Source: JAJEFO01 sp965214325
Lineage (GTDB): Bacteria > Pseudomonadota > Alphaproteobacteria > Rhodobacterales > Rhodobacteraceae
NCBI GenBank assembly: GCA_965214325.1
Contig: CBDCBG010000005.1
Coordinates: 62,001-126,000, forward strand
Length of the DNA stretch: 64,000 nucleotides
Direction of reading: 5' to 3'
The translations under genes were made by a program, and so were the position numbers. Below, in pieces: positions 1 to 8,939 of the stretch. How positions within the stretch are numbered: the stretch's first letter is position 1; each line of letters opens with the position of its first letter. Under the pieces are notes generated by a model, which searched no databases, was not told the origin of the DNA, and was given only the letters and a program-made list of their open reading frames with translations.

Positions 1-5
1 GTGAC

Positions 6-488
6 ATGGTGCAAATGCGCAAGCTGGGCTGGCTCAGCGTCCTGGTGCCGTCTGCGAAGGGCAGGGTGGCGCATCACCGCATAGACGTGCCGACGGTCTT
101 GAAGGCCTCAATGCCGTACTGGGACGCCGTCGGGCCGGACTTTTCCGCAAGAATGGCCGGCGTGTCTGAACAGGCTCGGTTGGAAGGGAAGGGGGTCAGC
201 AATGTTGTGCCCCTGCGACCGGACGAGCAGGCGCTCCCCGAGGACAACGGCACCGGATGGCAGACCGCCGCGCTCCGGCTCATGCAGCAAAGCCCGAACA
301 ACTACCGCAACTGGTTTTCGAACCTGGTCGCTCGGGACATTGAGAACGGCGTCCTTGCGCTCCAGGCACCGACTGCGTTCGCAGCCCATCATCTTCGGAC
401 GCATTACTACACGCAGGTTCTTGCCGCGCTCGCTGCAACGAACGCTGTCGTTCGGGACGTGAGATTCGAGGAGCCGCCGCAAAATTGA
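6..488 (+). CDS. Replication-initiator-like protein, C-terminal part (DnaA N-terminal-like domain)
   Basis: The open frame continues to the window edge without a stop, so the 5' end is probably cut off. Residues about 96-150 (NYRNWFSNLVARDIENGVL onward, then a FAAHHLRTHYY stretch) resemble the small N-terminal oligomerisation domain of DnaA, which is also found at the C-terminus of some alphaproteobacterial plasmid initiators. The preceding 60 residues (RKLGWLSVLVP, YWDAVGPDFSA) look like the end of a helix-turn-helix replication protein. It lies 46 bp upstream of parB in the same direction, which supports a replication/partition role. The family assignment is from motif memory, and a chromosomal regulator with a DnaA-N-like tail remains possible. 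Confidence 0.55.
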   Translation: MVQMRKLGWLSVLVPSAKGRVAHHRIDVPTVLKASMPYWDAVGPDFSARMAGVSEQARLEGKGVSNVVPLRPDEQALPEDNGTGWQTAALRLMQQSPNNYRNWFSNLVARDIENGVLALQAPTAFAAHHLRTHYYTQVLAALAATNAVVRDVRFEEPPQN

Positions 489-534
489 GAAACGTGGAGC
501 AATCTCCGGAGACGAAGCGAAACAGAGGGCATTG

Positions 535-1464
535 ATGATTATGCAGGACAACAGCGCGAATGGAAAGCAGACCGGTCGTCCGCGCCTGGCGCGAGGCTTG
601 TCGAGTCTCATGGCCGACCTGGATGCGAAGCCGGCATCCGGAACGGGAGCGCCGCGCGCCGGAGCGTCGGCGGTCGACATCGCCCGGATATTGCCGAACC
701 CCGGCCAGCCGAGGCGCACCTTCACGGACACCGCCCTTGACGAGCTCGCCTCCTCGATCCGGGAGAAGGGGGTCCTCCAGCCCCTGATCCTCCGGAAGAG
801 CCCCCGCGACCCGGACCGCTACGAGATCGTCGCGGGCGAGCGCCGGTGGCGGGCGGCGCAGCGCGCGGGGCTGCACGCGGTGCCCGCGATCGTTCGCGAC
901 CTCGACGACGCGGAGGTTCTGGAGATCGCCATCGTCGAGAACATCCAGCGGGCGGACCTGAACGCGATGGAGGAGGCGGCGGGCTTCCGGCAGCTGATGG
1001 ATCGCTTCGGCCACACCCAGGAGGCGCTGGCCCGGGGCCTAGGGAAGAGCCGCAGCCACGTCGCGAACCTCCTGCGGCTGCTCACGCTGCCGAAGGCGGT
1101 GCAGTCGCTGGTGCATTCGGGGGAGCTGTCGGCGGGACATGCGCGCGCGCTGGTGACGGCGGCGGACCCTGAGGCGCTGGCGCGGAGGATCGTCGCCCGG
1201 GGACTGTCCGTGCGCCAGGCGGAGGCGCTTGCCCGGGACGGCGGGCCCGGGACGGGTTCGCGGCCGCGAGGCGGGCGGCGGGCGGAGAAGGACGCCGACA
1301 CCCGCGTCGCGGAAAGGGACCTCGCGGCCGCGCTCGGCATGAAGGTCAGCATCGATCCGCCGCGCGATGGCAATGCAGGGTCGCTTACGTTTCGTTGCAC
1401 GACGCAAGCGGAGCTGGACGAACTCTGCCGGAAACTGTTGTCAGCCACGAGGCCGCAAGGTTAG
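535..1464 (+). CDS. parB: ParB-like chromosome/plasmid partition protein
   Basis: This 309-residue protein has the standard ParB layout: an N-terminal RPRLARGLSSLMAD motif, the ParB/Srx CTPase domain with PGQPRR, LQPLILR, the GERRWRAA box and the ENIQRADLN box, then an HTH DNA-binding segment (TQEALARGLGKSRSHVAN) and a C-terminal dimerisation tail. ParB loads onto parS sites and works with ParA in segregation. I place the start at ATG 535 because AGAGGG sits just upstream; TTG 532 and ATG 541 are alternatives. No parA is visible inside the window and it may lie upstream. The short, slightly divergent linker (GTGSRPRGGRRAEKDAD) before the C-terminal domain is typical of non-primary replicon copies. 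Confidence 0.92.
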   Translation: MIMQDNSANGKQTGRPRLARGLSSLMADLDAKPASGTGAPRAGASAVDIARILPNPGQPRRTFTDTALDELASSIREKGVLQPLILRKSPRDPDRYEIVAGERRWRAAQRAGLHAVPAIVRDLDDAEVLEIAIVENIQRADLNAMEEAAGFRQLMDRFGHTQEALARGLGKSRSHVANLLRLLTLPKAVQSLVHSGELSAGHARALVTAADPEALARRIVARGLSVRQAEALARDGGPGTGSRPRGGRRAEKDADTRVAERDLAAALGMKVSIDPPRDGNAGSLTFRCTTQAELDELCRKLLSATRPQG

Positions 1465-1539
1465 GCCGGGCGCTGCCGCGATGACTTGCGCTCCTGCGGC
1501 GACGCGCATCATCTCCTGAAGGACAACGACGGGTCTGCC

Positions 1540-1881
1540 ATGACCGCCGCAGCCGAAATGTGGGCCGAAATGCATTTGGGCATGGTCAAGGCCGACAAGG
1601 GCCAGGCAGGCTTTGACGGCACGCTCCCGGAAGGTCGGAAGCTGCAGGTCAAGTCGAGGAGGCATGGCGCGCACGGCGATGCAGGCACGTACATCACTCT
1701 GCCAGAATCGACACTTGAGTTGGCCGACGATGTGCTCGTCGTGTTTGTCGATCATGAGACCTGCGCCGTGGAGCGCGCAATCGGGCCTGTCCCGATCTGC
1801 AGTCTTTCACCGCGGAATGGCCGAATTTGCGCGTCGGACATGGTCGCCGGTCAGGCCCGGACAATGCCGCCCGCAACCTGA
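1540..1881 (+). CDS. Conserved hypothetical protein (DUF6998-like)
   Basis: This 113-residue soluble protein starts MTAAAEMWAEMHLGMVKADK and has a conserved-looking core GKQAGFDG-type region, LPEGRKLQVKSRRHGAHGDA and ELADDVLVVFVDHETC. The charged LQVKSR stretch followed by a DDVLVVF strand recalls small nuclease-fold (PD-(D/E)xK-like) proteins often listed as DUF6998. I have no firm functional assignment. The start is ATG 1540, where AAGGACAA gives a plausible ribosome binding site; an earlier in-frame ATG at 1486 lacks one. It follows parB by 75 bp in the same direction. Confidence 0.6.
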   Translation: MTAAAEMWAEMHLGMVKADKGQAGFDGTLPEGRKLQVKSRRHGAHGDAGTYITLPESTLELADDVLVVFVDHETCAVERAIGPVPICSLSPRNGRICASDMVAGQARTMPPAT

Positions 1882-2034
1882 TTCAAGCACCCTGTTTCCA
1901 AGCGATAGATCTCCCCTGGCTGTTGATGGCCGATCGCCTCGCATCAACGTTGCGCCGGGCAATCGGATCGTGAGCGGGCAGTCCTCCGCAGAAGCCGAGC
2001 GGCAGGGTCGATTGCACGCCGTCGTCCATGGCGC

Positions 2035-2289
2035 ATTGACGGTGCGGTTCAAGATGATGTCTCCGGTCACGTGACAGTCGAGTTCGGGGTAGCGGGAGCG
2101 TGCCTCCTCGAGTTCGTCATCAAGACAGTCAGGGACCTCGGCCAACATGGCGCCCTGGTTCTCGGCCTTGACGAAACTGATCACGAGCGCGCCCGCGCGC
2201 GCGTCTCGGGAGACCAGTCGCCCGACAAGGTCGGGTTCGCTCCGTGCCGCCAGTTCAATTCGGGCAAGGTCGTCATCGCCCAGGGACGC
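2035..2289 (-). pseudogene. Fragment of an RND/MMPL-family transporter periplasmic domain
   Basis: On the minus strand about 85 codons read DDDLARIELAARSEPDLVG, then AGALVISFVKAENQGA and SRYPELDCHVTGDIILNRTV. The last block matches the periplasmic loop preceding a transmembrane segment in RND-superfamily (MMPL/hydrophobe exporter) permeases. No membrane segment, start or continuation is present on either side. This is a remnant of a protein that is normally over 700 residues long. Confidence 0.5.
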
Positions 2290-2663
2290 TGAGCCGGAAC
2301 ATCTGACCTGCCTGCACCGCCGATCTTCGCGAAGCAGTCCAGGCACGACCAAACGCTCACGGACCGATTCCCGTATGGGCGAAATCGTATGCCAAGCTTC
2401 AATCATAGGAGAATCATGCACGAACGCAGAGTGTTGCAAGAGCCTCGTCCTTCAATTCATCCCTGCTCTTCCGTCCATTTCCGGTTGCCAGGTTCGGAAC
2501 GTCTCGGCATTCGGTCGCGATTGTCGCGCACCCGCCTTTCATCCGGTCGCCGTGCGGCCCGAGCCGATTGCAAGCCCCAATCCCGCTCGCTGTGCGGGTG
2601 CGAGGTTCCGTGTGGCGGGACCCTTCCATGTTTCGGCGTCTTTCAGCCCAGATGGGCAATCGG
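2290..2663. other. Gene-free stretch, no recognisable content
   Basis: Overlapping open frames exist on both strands because of high GC, but none shows a family motif or a ribosome binding site. It lies between two decayed fragments and is probably degraded coding DNA. Confidence 0.5.
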
Positions 2664-3394
2664 TCACACGCCGCCCGGCTCCAGTTCCGCCCGCGTCCGG
2701 CCCTTCGCTTCGCCGCACCGATCATCGAACCACTTGCCCAGCGCACTGCCAGGCTGGCGGCGCAGCCAGCGCCAGGCCATCCGGACCAGCGTCGCACGGA
2801 TCCGTCCCTGCCGATGCCCTGATCACGCTCGACCGCGCCGGGAAGCCCGAGGCGTTGGCGCTAGGCCAATCCGGCTCGCGAGCTCCCGTCTGTTCGCGAA
2901 CTTGCGGCAGAACGCCTCGTTGACAGGCATTGTCGCGTCGTTCGGGCCGATCCCTTTCAACTCGGTCAGCAGCGCGGTCCTGGCCGAAGCGCGGTCATGC
3001 GCGAGCGGCGCACGGATCATCCTCCTGGCGCCAACGCGGTCCGTCTTGCCTGTCGTGCCTTGCGGTTCGCCAGCAGGCTCGACGGATCCGGAGCCATCGT
3101 TCCGAACCCGTTCGCTTCCAGGCGGCGAGCCGGCCCAAACCCCTCGAAACCGGCTTCATGGCAGCAGGCAACCGGCACCGGGGATCCAGACTTGCCGGAG
3201 GCGGCTTCGCGATGCCTCTCGATCAACGCGATCAAGGCCGGCGTGCAGGAAGGCTTCAACACGTGAAGGCCGGCTTTGCCTGAACCCGGCGCCTTCACCC
3301 CGACAACCCGGCTCTTTCCGCCGAGTTCGATGGCAGCATGGAGCGTGGCATCCTCCAAAGTGAACGGAGGGCCAAATTCGTCCTGTGCCGGCAT
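2664..3394 (-). pseudogene. Frameshifted IS110-family transposase
   Basis: The minus strand carries the IS110/IS116 layout in three broken pieces. The N-terminal RuvC-like part (from 3394) has AAIELGGKSRVVGVK, CCHEAGFEGFGPARRL and DPSSLLANRKARQARRT. The C-terminal Transposase_20 part (to about 2823) has LKGIGPNDATMPVNEAFCRK, FANRRELAS and GLAPTP. After another frameshift it continues as LVRMAWRWLRRQPGSALGKW to a stop at 2664. The DEDD catalytic set cannot be read in one frame, so the gene is dead. No ends could be defined. Confidence 0.85.
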
Positions 3395-3399
3395 TTCAG

Positions 3400-3432
3400 G
3401 ATCTCCTGCACATGGAACATGTGCAGGAGATC
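3400..3432. repeat. Perfect 15-bp inverted repeat with 3-nt loop
   Basis: GATCTCCTGCACATG at 3400-3414 is followed by GAA and its exact reverse complement at 3418-3432. It lies just upstream of the dead IS110 transposase and downstream of the LysR stop codon. It could be a structural end of a mobile element or a strong hairpin; there is no T-run, so a classical terminator is not indicated. Confidence 0.8.
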
Positions 3433-3479
3433 ACCACTGCTTTCTGCACGCCTCACAGGATCTATGTTGGGTCAGGGCC

Positions 3480-3524
3480 GTCAACGGGTTGCACGCAAAA
3501 CGCCCGTTTGAAGGTCCGACTAGA
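3480..3524. repeat. Dispersed repeat, copy 1 (partner at 33141)
   Basis: GTCAACGGGTTGCACGCAAAA occurs here and again exactly at 33141-33161. The following 24 bases (to TTTGAAGGTCCGACTAGA) are clearly related but diverged. It abuts the 3' end of the LysR gene. The pattern suggests a shared mobile-element terminus. Confidence 0.65.
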
Positions 3525-4458
3525 TTGTCCCGTCAGTGATCAAAGCCTTGAGTTGCTTCACCAGCCAGATGTGCAATGCGCTTTGAGCGTCGCGGACATG
3601 ACGTACTGCTTGCAATTCGAAAGTGCCGCCATCGATCGGCAGCGGTACATGCCTTAAGTTGAAGCGGCGTGCGTTTCTTGCCGCAACCCGTTCGGGCAAC
3701 GTCACCACGAGATCCGATCTCTCGATTATCGAAAGCGCCGCAAACAGGGACGGGACGGTTGTCTGGACGTTTCTTCGATAGCCGCTCAGTTTCAGTGCGT
3801 GATCAACCAGGCCTCTTGCCGGACCGAAGGGTGAAACCAGAAGATGCTCTTCAGTGGCAAACCGCTCAAGGGACAGATCATCGCCGAAGAGCGCATGGTT
3901 CTTGTGGGCGGCGACAACGTACCTTTCGGTACAAAGTTTGTCCGCGACAAAGATGTCTGCACTGTTCGCCGGTATGTCGAAATACCCAATCGCCATGTCA
4001 ATCCTGCCATCGACGAGGGCATCGAGCGCGTCGCGGTTCACAAGCGGGAATGTATGTATACCGATATTCGGGCTGACCGTCCGCAGATCGGCTATCAAGT
4101 CAAGCAGGACGGTTGTCAGTTCATAGTCAAACGCGCCGATCTTCAAGTCGACCTTGGTCCTCTTTGGATCGAAATCTTCATGTTCGGACAGGGTTTCAGC
4201 GATCATCCGCACAATCCGGCGGACTTTCGGCTCCAACTCCCTTGCCAGGGACGTTGGCTCAAGCCCGTGAGCCCGGCGCAAGAACAGGGGATCGCCATAG
4301 ATCGCGCGCAGGCGCTTCAGCGCGTGGCTGACTGCGGGTTGCGTAAGACCCATCTCGCGCGCAACGACGGTCGCTTTCCGGTGCCGCATGCATCCCAGGA
4401 AAACCAGCAGGATTGTCGCGTCGACAAGCCTTAAATCAATTTCGCGAATATCACTCAT
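3520..4458 (-). CDS. LysR-family transcriptional regulator
   Basis: This 312-residue protein has an N-terminal winged HTH (AREMGLTQPAVSHALKRLR, about residues 33-51) followed by the expected DPLFLRRAHGLEPTSLA segment and a periplasmic-binding-protein-like effector domain from residue 100 on (VDGRIDMAIGYFD and LLVSPFGPARGLVDHA). The length is normal for the family. It is divergent from the sugar ABC operon starting at 4558, and an inverted repeat at 4466-4481 sits between them, so it probably regulates itself and that operon. The effector is unknown. Confidence 0.93.
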   Translation of the reverse strand: MSDIREIDLRLVDATILLVFLGCMRHRKATVVAREMGLTQPAVSHALKRLRAIYGDPLFLRRAHGLEPTSLARELEPKVRRIVRMIAETLSEHEDFDPKRTKVDLKIGAFDYELTTVLLDLIADLRTVSPNIGIHTFPLVNRDALDALVDGRIDMAIGYFDIPANSADIFVADKLCTERYVVAAHKNHALFGDDLSLERFATEEHLLVSPFGPARGLVDHALKLSGYRRNVQTTVPSLFAALSIIERSDLVVTLPERVAARNARRFNLRHVPLPIDGGTFELQAVRHVRDAQSALHIWLVKQLKALITDGTI

Positions 4459-4465
4459 AGAATGA

Positions 4466-4481
4466 TTTCATTATGCTGAAA
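4466..4481. promoter_or_regulatory. Candidate LysR operator (TTTCA-N6-TGAAA)
   Basis: TTTCATTATGCTGAAA is a 5-bp inverted repeat around six bases, which fits the T-N11-A LysR box. It lies 8 bp before the lysR start and about 77 bp before the start of the divergent ABC operon. Confidence 0.5.
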
Positions 4482-4557
4482 ATCTTGATTCGGCTACCAA
4501 CATGCCGCACCGGCGACGTTTCGGTGGCCTGCGAACGGCAGAAACGGGAGGAGACAC

Positions 4558-5607
4558 GTGGCTGAAGTCCAGCTCCGGAACGTGTCCAAGCGACGGGACG
4601 GTCCTGTCGGCGTCTGCAAATTCGACCCGATGATCCCGGAACCCGAGTTCCTCGCGCTGCCTGGTCGTCGGGCTGTGGCAAGACCACGTAGATGCGGATG
4701 ATTGCGGGTCTGGAGGATCCGGCGGATGGCGAGATTCCCATCGACGGAAAATGTCGTCAACGATCTTGGGCCCAAGGATCGTGACGTCGCGATGGTCTTC
4801 CAGAGCTACGCGCTCGACTCGAACATGAATGCATGCGACAGCATCCGTGTTCCCTTGGAGGTCCGGGGAGTCGACCCTGCGGCCCATGACGAAATGGTGC
4901 GACGCGCCTCGTCCATGGTGGAGCTTGACGACTTCCTGCACCGTAGACCCGCCGAACTTTCTGGCGGCCAGCGCCAACGCGTTGCTTTGGCCCGTGCGAC
5001 CGTACGCGAACCCAACCTGTTTCTGATGGACGGACCCCTGTCAGGTCTTGATGCCGAGTTGCGGGTTTCGATCCTGGCACAGATCAAGAGCCTCAGCCAA
5101 GAACTCAAGGTCACCGGGATCTGTGTGACCCACGACCAGATCGAGGCGATGACGCCGGCCGACCGGGCGGTGGCGATGGCAGCGGGGGTGGTGCAACAGG
5201 TCGGCACGCCCGCCGGGACCCATGACAAGCCTGCCAATGCCTTCGTTACGGGTTTCATCGGCAGCCCCGCGATGAATCTGGTCGAGGGCAGGATCGCAGG
5301 CGGCATCTTCAAGGCCGGTCACATCAAGATCGAGGGGCTGTCTGCCACCGACGGGCCGACAGCCAGGGACTTCCGGGCCGAGGATGTCGGGCCGGGCGGC
5401 GAGGGCCATGACGAAAGCAAAGCCCCGACCTGCGCGATCGAGCTGTTGGGGGATGCCACCATGGTCACCGTACGGCGGCGGCGCGCTGGTCTCGGTCAAG
5501 GCCCCCAAGGGCTTCCGCGCCGAAATCGGCGGCCCGGCCAGCCTGAATGTCCCAGAAGAAACTGCCACCTGTTCGATGCAGGAACCGGTGCGCGAGTGGA
5601 GGCATGA
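4558..5607 (+). pseudogene. Broken ABC sugar-transporter ATPase (MalK/UgpC type)
   Basis: A GTG start at 4558 with GGGAGGAG upstream begins VAEVQLRNVSKRRDGP, but the Walker A region is split. SSGCGKTT is readable in one frame and is followed directly by a TAG, then MRMIAGLEDPADGEI, and a further shift gives VNDLGPKDRDVAMVFQSYAL. The signature (LSGGQRQRVALARA), Walker B variant (LFLMDGPLSGLD, with Gly in place of the usual Glu) and H-loop (VTHDQIEAM) are present. Another frameshift falls near 5480, before HLFDAGTGARVEA. The gene heads an otherwise intact operon, so the transporter must use another ATPase or be inactive. Confidence 0.88.
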
Positions 5608-5696
5608 TGCCTCGTCCGATCCCCGGCAGGTTCCGCCGGGGTCTAACCCAGATGCGTGATTGCAAGGCGCATCCGAAACGAAAGGAGACAGGGAGA

Positions 5697-6947
5697 ATGA
5701 ACATGCTCCTGAAGAAATCAGCCATCGCAGGCGCCTTCGCGGGCCTGATGGGTTCAGCGGCGCTGGCCGCCGATTGCGGGCCGGGCGGCGCCTCTGTGCG
5801 CATCCTTGGCAGCGACTTCCCGGCCATCCAGGCCGTGTCCGGCACGGCCGAAGCGAATTGCGCGGCCAATGCGGACGAGTTCACCGTCTCGCTGAAGGAC
5901 AACACTCGCGACATCATGAACCAGGCGCTAACGCCGAACCCGGCGGAATACACCAGCGTCATTGTCGCGAACTCGACGTTGACGCAGCTGATGAATGACG
6001 ACCTCGTGCGGCCTCTCAACGATCTGGTCGAGAAACATGGTGCGCATCTGAAGCCTTCGCAGCTCATCACCATCGACGGCAACGTGATGGCGGTGGCCTT
6101 CATGGCCAACTCGCAGCACCTCTTCGCGCGTGCCGACATCCTGGAACAGGCGGGTGTCGAGGGCATTCCCTCGACCGTCGAGGAAGTCGTCGCTGCAGCC
6201 GGGAGAATCCGCGCCGCCGGCATCATGGAACACCCGCTGGTGATGAACATGAAAGTGGGCTGGAACGTCGGGGAGGTCTTCAATCTCTTCTTCCTTGCCC
6301 ACGGCGGCGAGCTATTCAAGCCGGGCTCGGCCGAGCCGAACGTCAACAACGCCGCGGGCGTCGCGGCGCTCGAGACGATCGAGTCCCTGCTTGAATACGC
6401 CCATCCTGATCACCTTACCCATGCTTCGAACGAAACACAGGGGCTGTGGGAAGCAGGCCAGGCCGCCCTTGGCATCATGTGGGGCTCGCGCGGCGGTGCG
6501 GTTCTGGATGACGAAGGATCGACCGAAGAGGTCACCTCGAACACCGTGCTGGCCGGTGCCCCGACCGCAGGCGGAGGATCAATCCCGGCCGCGACGCTAT
6601 GGTGGGACGGCATCACCATTGCCAGGAACGTGCCGGATCAAGACGCCGAAGCGACCTTCGCGGCCTTGGTCAGCGCCCTGTCGCCTGAAATGGTGGCCGC
6701 AAACAATGACAAGGCGATCTGGCTGATCGACGGTTTCAAGCCCGGCCCGGCGGCTGCTGGTGTTTCGGCAACTGCCGCGGGGGGCGCCAAACCCTATCCG
6801 ATGATCCCGTATGTCAACCTCATGCACAACGCGCTGGGGGCGGAACTCGTGGACTTCTACAAGGGCGCCGAAAGCGCGGAGGACGCGCTGGCAGATGTCG
6901 AGGCGGCCTATGCCACCGCCGCCAAGGAGGCTGGTTTCCTGAATTGA
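5697..6947 (+). CDS. Sugar ABC transporter substrate-binding protein (family 1)
   Basis: This 416-residue secreted protein has a signal peptide (KKSAIAGAFAGLMGSAALAA) at the N-terminus. The body has the MalE/UgpB-like features PAEYTSVIVANSTLTQLM, GNVMAVAFMANSQHLFARAD, WNVGEVFNLFFLAHGGELF and LWEAGQAALGIMWGSRGG, and ends in a helical KPYPMIPYVNLMHNAL segment. It delivers a sugar or polyol to the membrane permeases encoded next. The start is ATG 5697 with AAAGGAGA upstream. The ligand cannot be deduced. The order ATPase, binding protein, two permeases matches a CUT1-type operon. Confidence 0.9.
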   Translation: MNMLLKKSAIAGAFAGLMGSAALAADCGPGGASVRILGSDFPAIQAVSGTAEANCAANADEFTVSLKDNTRDIMNQALTPNPAEYTSVIVANSTLTQLMNDDLVRPLNDLVEKHGAHLKPSQLITIDGNVMAVAFMANSQHLFARADILEQAGVEGIPSTVEEVVAAAGRIRAAGIMEHPLVMNMKVGWNVGEVFNLFFLAHGGELFKPGSAEPNVNNAAGVAALETIESLLEYAHPDHLTHASNETQGLWEAGQAALGIMWGSRGGAVLDDEGSTEEVTSNTVLAGAPTAGGGSIPAATLWWDGITIARNVPDQDAEATFAALVSALSPEMVAANNDKAIWLIDGFKPGPAAAGVSATAAGGAKPYPMIPYVNLMHNALGAELVDFYKGAESAEDALADVEAAYATAAKEAGFLN

Positions 6948-7016
6948 CTTCTCCCTGGCGGGGGTCCTTCGGGGGCCCTGCAACCCTGGCGAAGCTCCTT
7001 ATCGGGACCGCGCGCG

Positions 7017-8048
7017 ATGAAACACCGTACCTTCCTCTGGTTCGTCCTGCCGACGTTGTCGGCAATGATCCTGTTCATCGCGTTGCCAATCGTTTCGGTC
7101 TTCATCCAGTCGGTTTTCGTTCAGCACGAACAGGTTCTGGTGGTGTCGGAAAGCTGCGGCCCCTTTGGCTGCACCGAGACCACGTCGATCGACGCAGAGG
7201 CTACGGCGGCGCTGCGAGAGGCGCAGCCTTTGGGCAAATTCAACGGCCTGAAGACCTATACCAACCGTTCACACCTCGCCTTCGCCGAAGTTGGTGAAGC
7301 CTGGCGAACGCGCGAAAGCCTGGACGAATTTGCGGATTCCCTGCTGGATCTGCCGTTCTACAAGGCCCTGATCTTCACGCTGACCTACACTCTGGTGGTG
7401 ACACCGCTCGTTCTCGTCCTGGGTCTCGCGATTGCCGTGGGTGTCAACAAGCTGCCGAAAGTGATCAAGGGACCTTCGATCTTTGTCTCGCTTCTGCCCT
7501 TCCTCGTGACACCGCTTGTCGGTTCGCTGATCCTGTTCTGGATGGTTGACGGCGACGGCATCATCGGTGCTACAATTCAGGTCATTTTCAACGACCCGTC
7601 GCTGAGCTTGAAGGCCTCGACGCCTCTGACCTGGATCATGCTGATGGTCTACGGGGTCTGGCACACTCTGCCATTCAGCTTCATCACGTTCTATGCCGGC
7701 CTGCAGACCGTTCCGACAGACACTCTGGAGGCCGCACAGATCGACGGCGCCTCGAAGTGGCAAAGCCTGATCCATGTGGTTGTGCCGCATCTGATGCCAT
7801 TGGTGTCCTTCGTGACGCTGATGCTGCTCATGGACAACTTCCGCGTATTCGAGCCAATCGTCAGCTTTTCGGCCCAGGGGCATGCGCAATCGCTGAGCTG
7901 GTTCATCTACAACGACCTGCGTGAATCCGGAAACCCGCTCTACGGCTCGGCCGGCGCCACCTCGATGCTGACCATCCTCGGTGTCGTCATCCTGCTGACT
8001 CCGGTGCTTGTCCGCACCTGGCGCGATTTCAGCCTCAAGGCAAGTTGA
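7017..8048 (+). CDS. Sugar ABC transporter permease (MalF type)
   Basis: This 343-residue membrane protein starts MKHRTFLWFVLPTLSAMILF. It has an N-terminal membrane segment, a periplasmic loop containing paired cysteines (VSESCGPFGCTE) and then five further hydrophobic segments. The EAA loop for ATPase contact is AAQIDGASKWQSLIHVVVPH. It forms the channel with the next gene, which starts 9 bp after its stop. The loop cysteines are unusual for MalF and may form a disulfide. Confidence 0.92.
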   Translation: MKHRTFLWFVLPTLSAMILFIALPIVSVFIQSVFVQHEQVLVVSESCGPFGCTETTSIDAEATAALREAQPLGKFNGLKTYTNRSHLAFAEVGEAWRTRESLDEFADSLLDLPFYKALIFTLTYTLVVTPLVLVLGLAIAVGVNKLPKVIKGPSIFVSLLPFLVTPLVGSLILFWMVDGDGIIGATIQVIFNDPSLSLKASTPLTWIMLMVYGVWHTLPFSFITFYAGLQTVPTDTLEAAQIDGASKWQSLIHVVVPHLMPLVSFVTLMLLMDNFRVFEPIVSFSAQGHAQSLSWFIYNDLRESGNPLYGSAGATSMLTILGVVILLTPVLVRTWRDFSLKAS

Positions 8049-8057
8049 GGGGTGATC

Positions 8058-8939
8058 ATGGCAACCAAGGCACAATCCCGTATCACGCCCGTAGCCATCC
8101 TGTCCTTCGCGTTGGTCGCGCTGTGGCTGGTCATCGCCGCATTTCCGTTCCTTTGGACCTTCTGGGGCAGCTTCAAGGTACAAGGTGACTTCTTTTCCAA
8201 GGCGGACTGGACCAACGCGGTCTACGGCGTCTTCACAACGCGCGAAACCGGCAGCGCCTTCACATTGAATGCATATTACGGCGCCTGGGTACAGGAGGGG
8301 TTCTGGAAGAACGCCGTCAACACTGCCGTTGTCGTCTTCTTTACCGTTACAGTCTCTCTCACAATCGGCACCCTGGGCGGCTACGCCCTGGCGCGTTCGG
8401 GATTCCGCTATGCCTTCTGGATTCTCATAGCCGCGCTTGTCTTCCGCGCCATGCCGCACATCACGTTGGTCTCGGGCTATCTTCTGCCGTTCTTCGAGTG
8501 GAACATCTGGGGAATGAAGCCGACAACGATCATCGTTCTGGTGGCGATAAACCAGCCCTTCACTCTGTGGATGCTGCATTCGTTCTTCCTCAACATTCCC
8601 AAGGACATGGACGAAAGCGCCATGGTCGACGGCTGCACCCGGTTCCAGGCGTTCCGCCACGTGATCATTCCGGTCATGTGGCCGGGTGTCATCACCACCG
8701 GGCTCTTCAGCTTCCTTTTGGCCTACAACGACTTTGCGGTGACCGCGATGCTGCTGAGCGAGGGAAACGAGACAATCATTCCCGCAATCAACAGTTTTCT
8801 GGGCAGTGATCAGGTCGAAGGAACCGTGATGTATGCAGTCGCCGCCGTGGTCTCGGCCACGGCGCCGCTTTTCCTGCTGGTCCTGTTTTTCCAGCGCCAG
8901 ATCGTTAGCGGACTGACCGCCGGGGCGGTGAAGGGATGA
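8058..8939 (+). CDS. Sugar ABC transporter permease (MalG type)
   Basis: This 293-residue membrane protein has six predicted segments and the cytoplasmic EAA loop ESAMVDGCTRFQAFRHVIIP. ATG 8058 is preferred because GAGGGG lies six bases upstream; GTG 8052 is in frame but poorly spaced. It pairs with the preceding permease. Its stop overlaps the ATG of the following histidinol-dehydrogenase-like remnant (ATGA at 8936), showing that the original operon continued into that gene. Confidence 0.92.
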   Translation: MATKAQSRITPVAILSFALVALWLVIAAFPFLWTFWGSFKVQGDFFSKADWTNAVYGVFTTRETGSAFTLNAYYGAWVQEGFWKNAVNTAVVVFFTVTVSLTIGTLGGYALARSGFRYAFWILIAALVFRAMPHITLVSGYLLPFFEWNIWGMKPTTIIVLVAINQPFTLWMLHSFFLNIPKDMDESAMVDGCTRFQAFRHVIIPVMWPGVITTGLFSFLLAYNDFAVTAMLLSEGNETIIPAINSFLGSDQVEGTVMYAVAAVVSATAPLFLLVLFFQRQIVSGLTAGAVKG

